Shown here: positions 61,910 through 64,000 of the stretch, piece by piece
Numbering within the stretch: the stretch's first letter is position 1
Layout: every line of letters begins with the position of its first letter
Assembly (NCBI RefSeq): GCF_018130215.1
Contig: NZ_JAFCKQ010000011.1
Location: forward strand, 102,332-166,331
Length of the DNA: 64,000 nt
Direction: 5' to 3'
DNA from: Bradyrhizobium jicamae
GTDB taxonomy: Bacteria; Pseudomonadota; Alphaproteobacteria; Rhizobiales; Xanthobacteraceae
The notes under the pieces: generated by a model
What the model was told of the DNA's origin: nothing
The model's database searches: none
Seen by the model: the letters and a program-made list of their open reading frames with translations, nothing else
Position numbers and translations under genes: made by a program

Positions 61910-62068
61910 CGCTCACGAACTCGTTTGGCACGGAATACGCCGCGCTCGTCTATACATCCGAAGCGGCCTTGTCGAGATGGTCCCGGATGGTCCCACGTCT
62001 TGCCGGCGTCGCCAAGCTATCGCAATTTGCGGTTCGAATGCGCAGCAGTGGCGCAGGGAGTGAACGAC

Positions 62069-63691
62069 ATGGCTAACAGTTTTGCGACACGGCTCGCCGC
62101 GGCGCTGCTCGTGGCGTGCCTTGCGACCGCGGCGCGGGCCGAGGACGAGGCCCCGCAGCCGTCGCCGTCGCCGAGCATGCAGGCCCAGGGCAGTCCCCAA
62201 GGCAGTCCCCAAGGCAGTCCCCAAGGGGCTCAACAAGGCGCTCAACAAGCCGGCCAGAAGGGGCGGGCAGGGCGCGGCGAGGCCGCCCCCGGCGCCAGTG
62301 CCACCCCATCCGCCGCCGAGCAGCATCGCCTGCCGCCGGACCAGACCACCAAGCAAACGGTTGCGTTGCCCGGCCGCACGCTCGCCTTCACCGCGACCGC
62401 AGGCTCGATCCGGGTGTTCGACGAAAAGGGCGAGCCGCTCGCCGACATCGCCTATACGTCCTACGCTCTCGACGGCGCCGAGAAGGCGAACCGTCCGGTG
62501 ACCTTCCTGTTCAACGGCGGCCCCGGATCGTCGTCGGCCTGGCTGCAATTCGGCAATGTCGGGCCGTGGCGGCTTCCGTTCGAAGGCGCGGTGTCCTCGG
62601 CGTCGCCCGACCTGACGCCGAACACGGACACCTGGCTCGACTTCACCGATCTCGTCTTCATCGATCCCGTCGGAACCGGATACAGCCGCTTCGTCACGAC
62701 GGCCGAGGACGCCCGCAAGCGCTTCTTCACGGTCGATGGCGACGCCAATTCGATCGCGCTGGTGATCCGCCGCTGGCTGGAGAAGTACGACCGGCTGCCG
62801 TCGCCGAAATACGTCGTCGGCGAAAGCTATGGCGGCATTCGCGGGCCCAAGGTCGTGCGCGACCTGCAGATGCAGCAGGGCGTCGGCCCGCGCGGCCTGG
62901 TCCTGATCTCGCCGGTGCTCGACTTCCGCGACTATGCCGGTTCCAGCATCCTGCAATATGTCGCGAGCCTGCCGACCATGACCGCGGTGGCGCGGCAGGC
63001 CAAGGGGCCGGTGACGCGCGAGGATCTCGCCGACGTCGAACATTATGCGCGCACCGACTTCCTGCTCGACCTGATCAGGGGCCAGGCCGATGCCGAGGCC
63101 ACTGCGCGGCTGGCGGACAAGGTCGCGAGCCTCACCGGTATCGATCCGGCGGTGAGCCGCCGGCTCGCCGGCCGTTTCGACATCGGTGAATTCCGCCGCG
63201 AGTTCGATCGCAAGAACGGCAAGGTGACGGGGCGCTATGATGCGTCGGTCGAAGGTTTCGATCCCTATCCCGATTCCAGCTACTTCCACTTCAACGATCC
63301 CTCCGGCGATTCCCTGATGGCGCCGCTGACGAGTGCGGCCGTCGATCTCACCACGCGCAAGCTGAACTGGCGGCCGGACGGCTCCTATCAATTGCTCAGC
63401 GAGAGCGTGAACAAGGCCTGGGATTTCGGCCACGGCATCAATCCGGCGGAGTCGGTGACGCAGCTTCGCCAGGCGCTGGCGCTCGATCCCAAATTGAAGC
63501 TGCTGATCGGCCACGGCCTGTTCGACCTGGCAACGCCGTATCTCGCGACCAGGATCGCGCTCGACCAGCTGCCGGCCTTCGCGGGCTCCGACCGCACCAG
63601 ACTCGTGGTCTATCCGGGCGGCCACATGTTCTATTCCCGCGACGGCTCGCGCCAGGCCTTCCGCAAGGAGGTCGAGGCGCTGATGAAGTGA
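62069..63691 (+). CDS. Secreted S10-family serine carboxypeptidase-like protein
   Basis: The 540-residue protein has a signal peptide (about 1-24, ending ARA) and a Pro/Gln/Gly-rich segment (about 25-90). The S10 catalytic domain carries FLFNGGPGSSSAWL (oxyanion), VGESYGG (Ser nucleophile), Asp in GHGLFDLATPYLA and His in YPGGHMFY, so the triad is complete. GGGAG lies before the ATG at 62069. Confidence 0.92.
   Translation: MANSFATRLAAALLVACLATAARAEDEAPQPSPSPSMQAQGSPQGSPQGSPQGAQQGAQQAGQKGRAGRGEAAPGASATPSAAEQHRLPPDQTTKQTVALPGRTLAFTATAGSIRVFDEKGEPLADIAYTSYALDGAEKANRPVTFLFNGGPGSSSAWLQFGNVGPWRLPFEGAVSSASPDLTPNTDTWLDFTDLVFIDPVGTGYSRFVTTAEDARKRFFTVDGDANSIALVIRRWLEKYDRLPSPKYVVGESYGGIRGPKVVRDLQMQQGVGPRGLVLISPVLDFRDYAGSSILQYVASLPTMTAVARQAKGPVTREDLADVEHYARTDFLLDLIRGQADAEATARLADKVASLTGIDPAVSRRLAGRFDIGEFRREFDRKNGKVTGRYDASVEGFDPYPDSSYFHFNDPSGDSLMAPLTSAAVDLTTRKLNWRPDGSYQLLSESVNKAWDFGHGINPAESVTQLRQALALDPKLKLLIGHGLFDLATPYLATRIALDQLPAFAGSDRTRLVVYPGGHMFYSRDGSRQAFRKEVEALMK
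62189..62248 (+). repeat. 12-bp coding tandem repeat in S10 peptidase gene
   Basis: Five 12-bp units: three identical GGCAGTCCCCAA, then GGGGCTCAACAA and GGCGCTCAACAA. They encode GSPQ three times and GAQQ twice, just after the signal peptide. Unit length is a multiple of three, so copy change would keep the frame. Confidence 0.92.
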
Positions 63692-63843
63692 GGCTCCGGC
63701 GGAGATGACGTGAGCAGGTGAGCCGCACACGCCTGGACCGGTACGACACCGAGTTTGCGGTGCGCGCCGGTCACCTAAGCGTTCGTATTCTCGCGACATG
63801 ATTTGTCCGAGCTTTGCTTCTCGTTTCGCCCTCTCCTTGAACG

Positions 63844-63998
63844 GAGGGCGCAGGGAAAGCCGGGTGCCGATCGCACCCATGGGCCCCGTGCAATGTAGAA
63901 AGCACGGGGGTAGGACCACAGGTGTAACCGGAAACAACCCGGCTTTCCCTGCGCGATGGGTTACGGCTTATACGTGCTCGCCCCGGCGAGACTGGGCT
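63844..63998 (-). repeat. Structured dispersed repeat, copy B (inverted)
   Basis: Exact inverted copy of the 155-bp core at 23542-23696, including the 18-bp outer stem and inner CCCCGTGC/GCACGGGG stem. The diverged flank runs leftward to about 63778. The repeat probably continues past the window end. It follows the S10 peptidase gene. Confidence 0.9.
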
Positions 63999-64000
63999 TT

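Overview
The window looks like chromosomal DNA of an alphaproteobacterium of the Bradyrhizobium/Rhodopseudomonas group (Nitrobacteraceae). This is inferred from high GC, the gene content (IalB-type secreted protein, DUF502, DUF2336, GrlR-like and PAS_5 proteins), a rhizobial-type sigma-70 promoter, TTAA-N7-TTAA boxes of the CtrA type, an FNR/FixK box, and palindromic intergenic repeats of a kind familiar from Bradyrhizobium. No tRNA, rRNA, CRISPR array, transposase or prophage was seen. It is mostly core chromosome, with one accessory-looking stretch at about 16.3-23.9 kb.

Layout. 0-6 kb: IalB-like protein, an orphan peptide-binding protein, a degenerate adenylate-forming enzyme and a PleD-like protein with decayed motifs. 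5.9-14.8 kb: housekeeping genes mfd-sdhE, recG, DUF502 and glmS. 15-23.9 kb: a GAF-GGDEF-PilZ protein, a 990-residue secreted repeat protein with a metalloprotease-like motif, a three-gene translationally coupled histidine kinase / receiver / receiver-adenylate cyclase operon, a frameshifted remnant of a second gene with the same C-terminal tail, and a cluster of structured repeats. 23.9-27.7 kb: an arginine/lysine/ornithine decarboxylase with a GNAT acetyltransferase, and a TPR protein. 28-40 kb: signalling genes (CSS-EAL, HAMP adenylate cyclase, single-PAS protein, PAS-GGDEF-EAL) mixed with cupin, rhomboid, CBS and patatin genes. 40-52 kb: thrS, transporters, secreted or lipid-anchored unknowns, yidD, an IscU/SufU-like scaffold, folE and hisI. 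52.2-57.4 kb: a six-gene ba3-type (B-family) heme-copper oxidase operon carrying seven c-type heme motifs in three subunits, behind a perfect TTGAT-N4-ATCAA box. 57.5-63.7 kb: lytic transglycosylase, DUF2336, an Hpt/receiver pair, NAD kinase and an S10 peptidase.

Two themes stand out. First, second-messenger signalling is dense: two proteins with intact GGDEF-type motifs, two EAL-type domains, one decayed GGDEF protein and two class III adenylate cyclases. TTAA-N7-TTAA sites (three perfect, six with one mismatch) lie upstream of many of these genes and of cell-envelope genes, which suggests cell-cycle (CtrA) control. Second, the ba3 oxidase operon looks like a low-oxygen respiratory module under FNR/FixK control. 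At the sequence level, a structured repeat of at least 155 bp occurs in inverted orientation at 23.5 kb and at the right window end, and the secreted protein has a two-level repeat of nine 40-residue units arranged as three 120-residue blocks.
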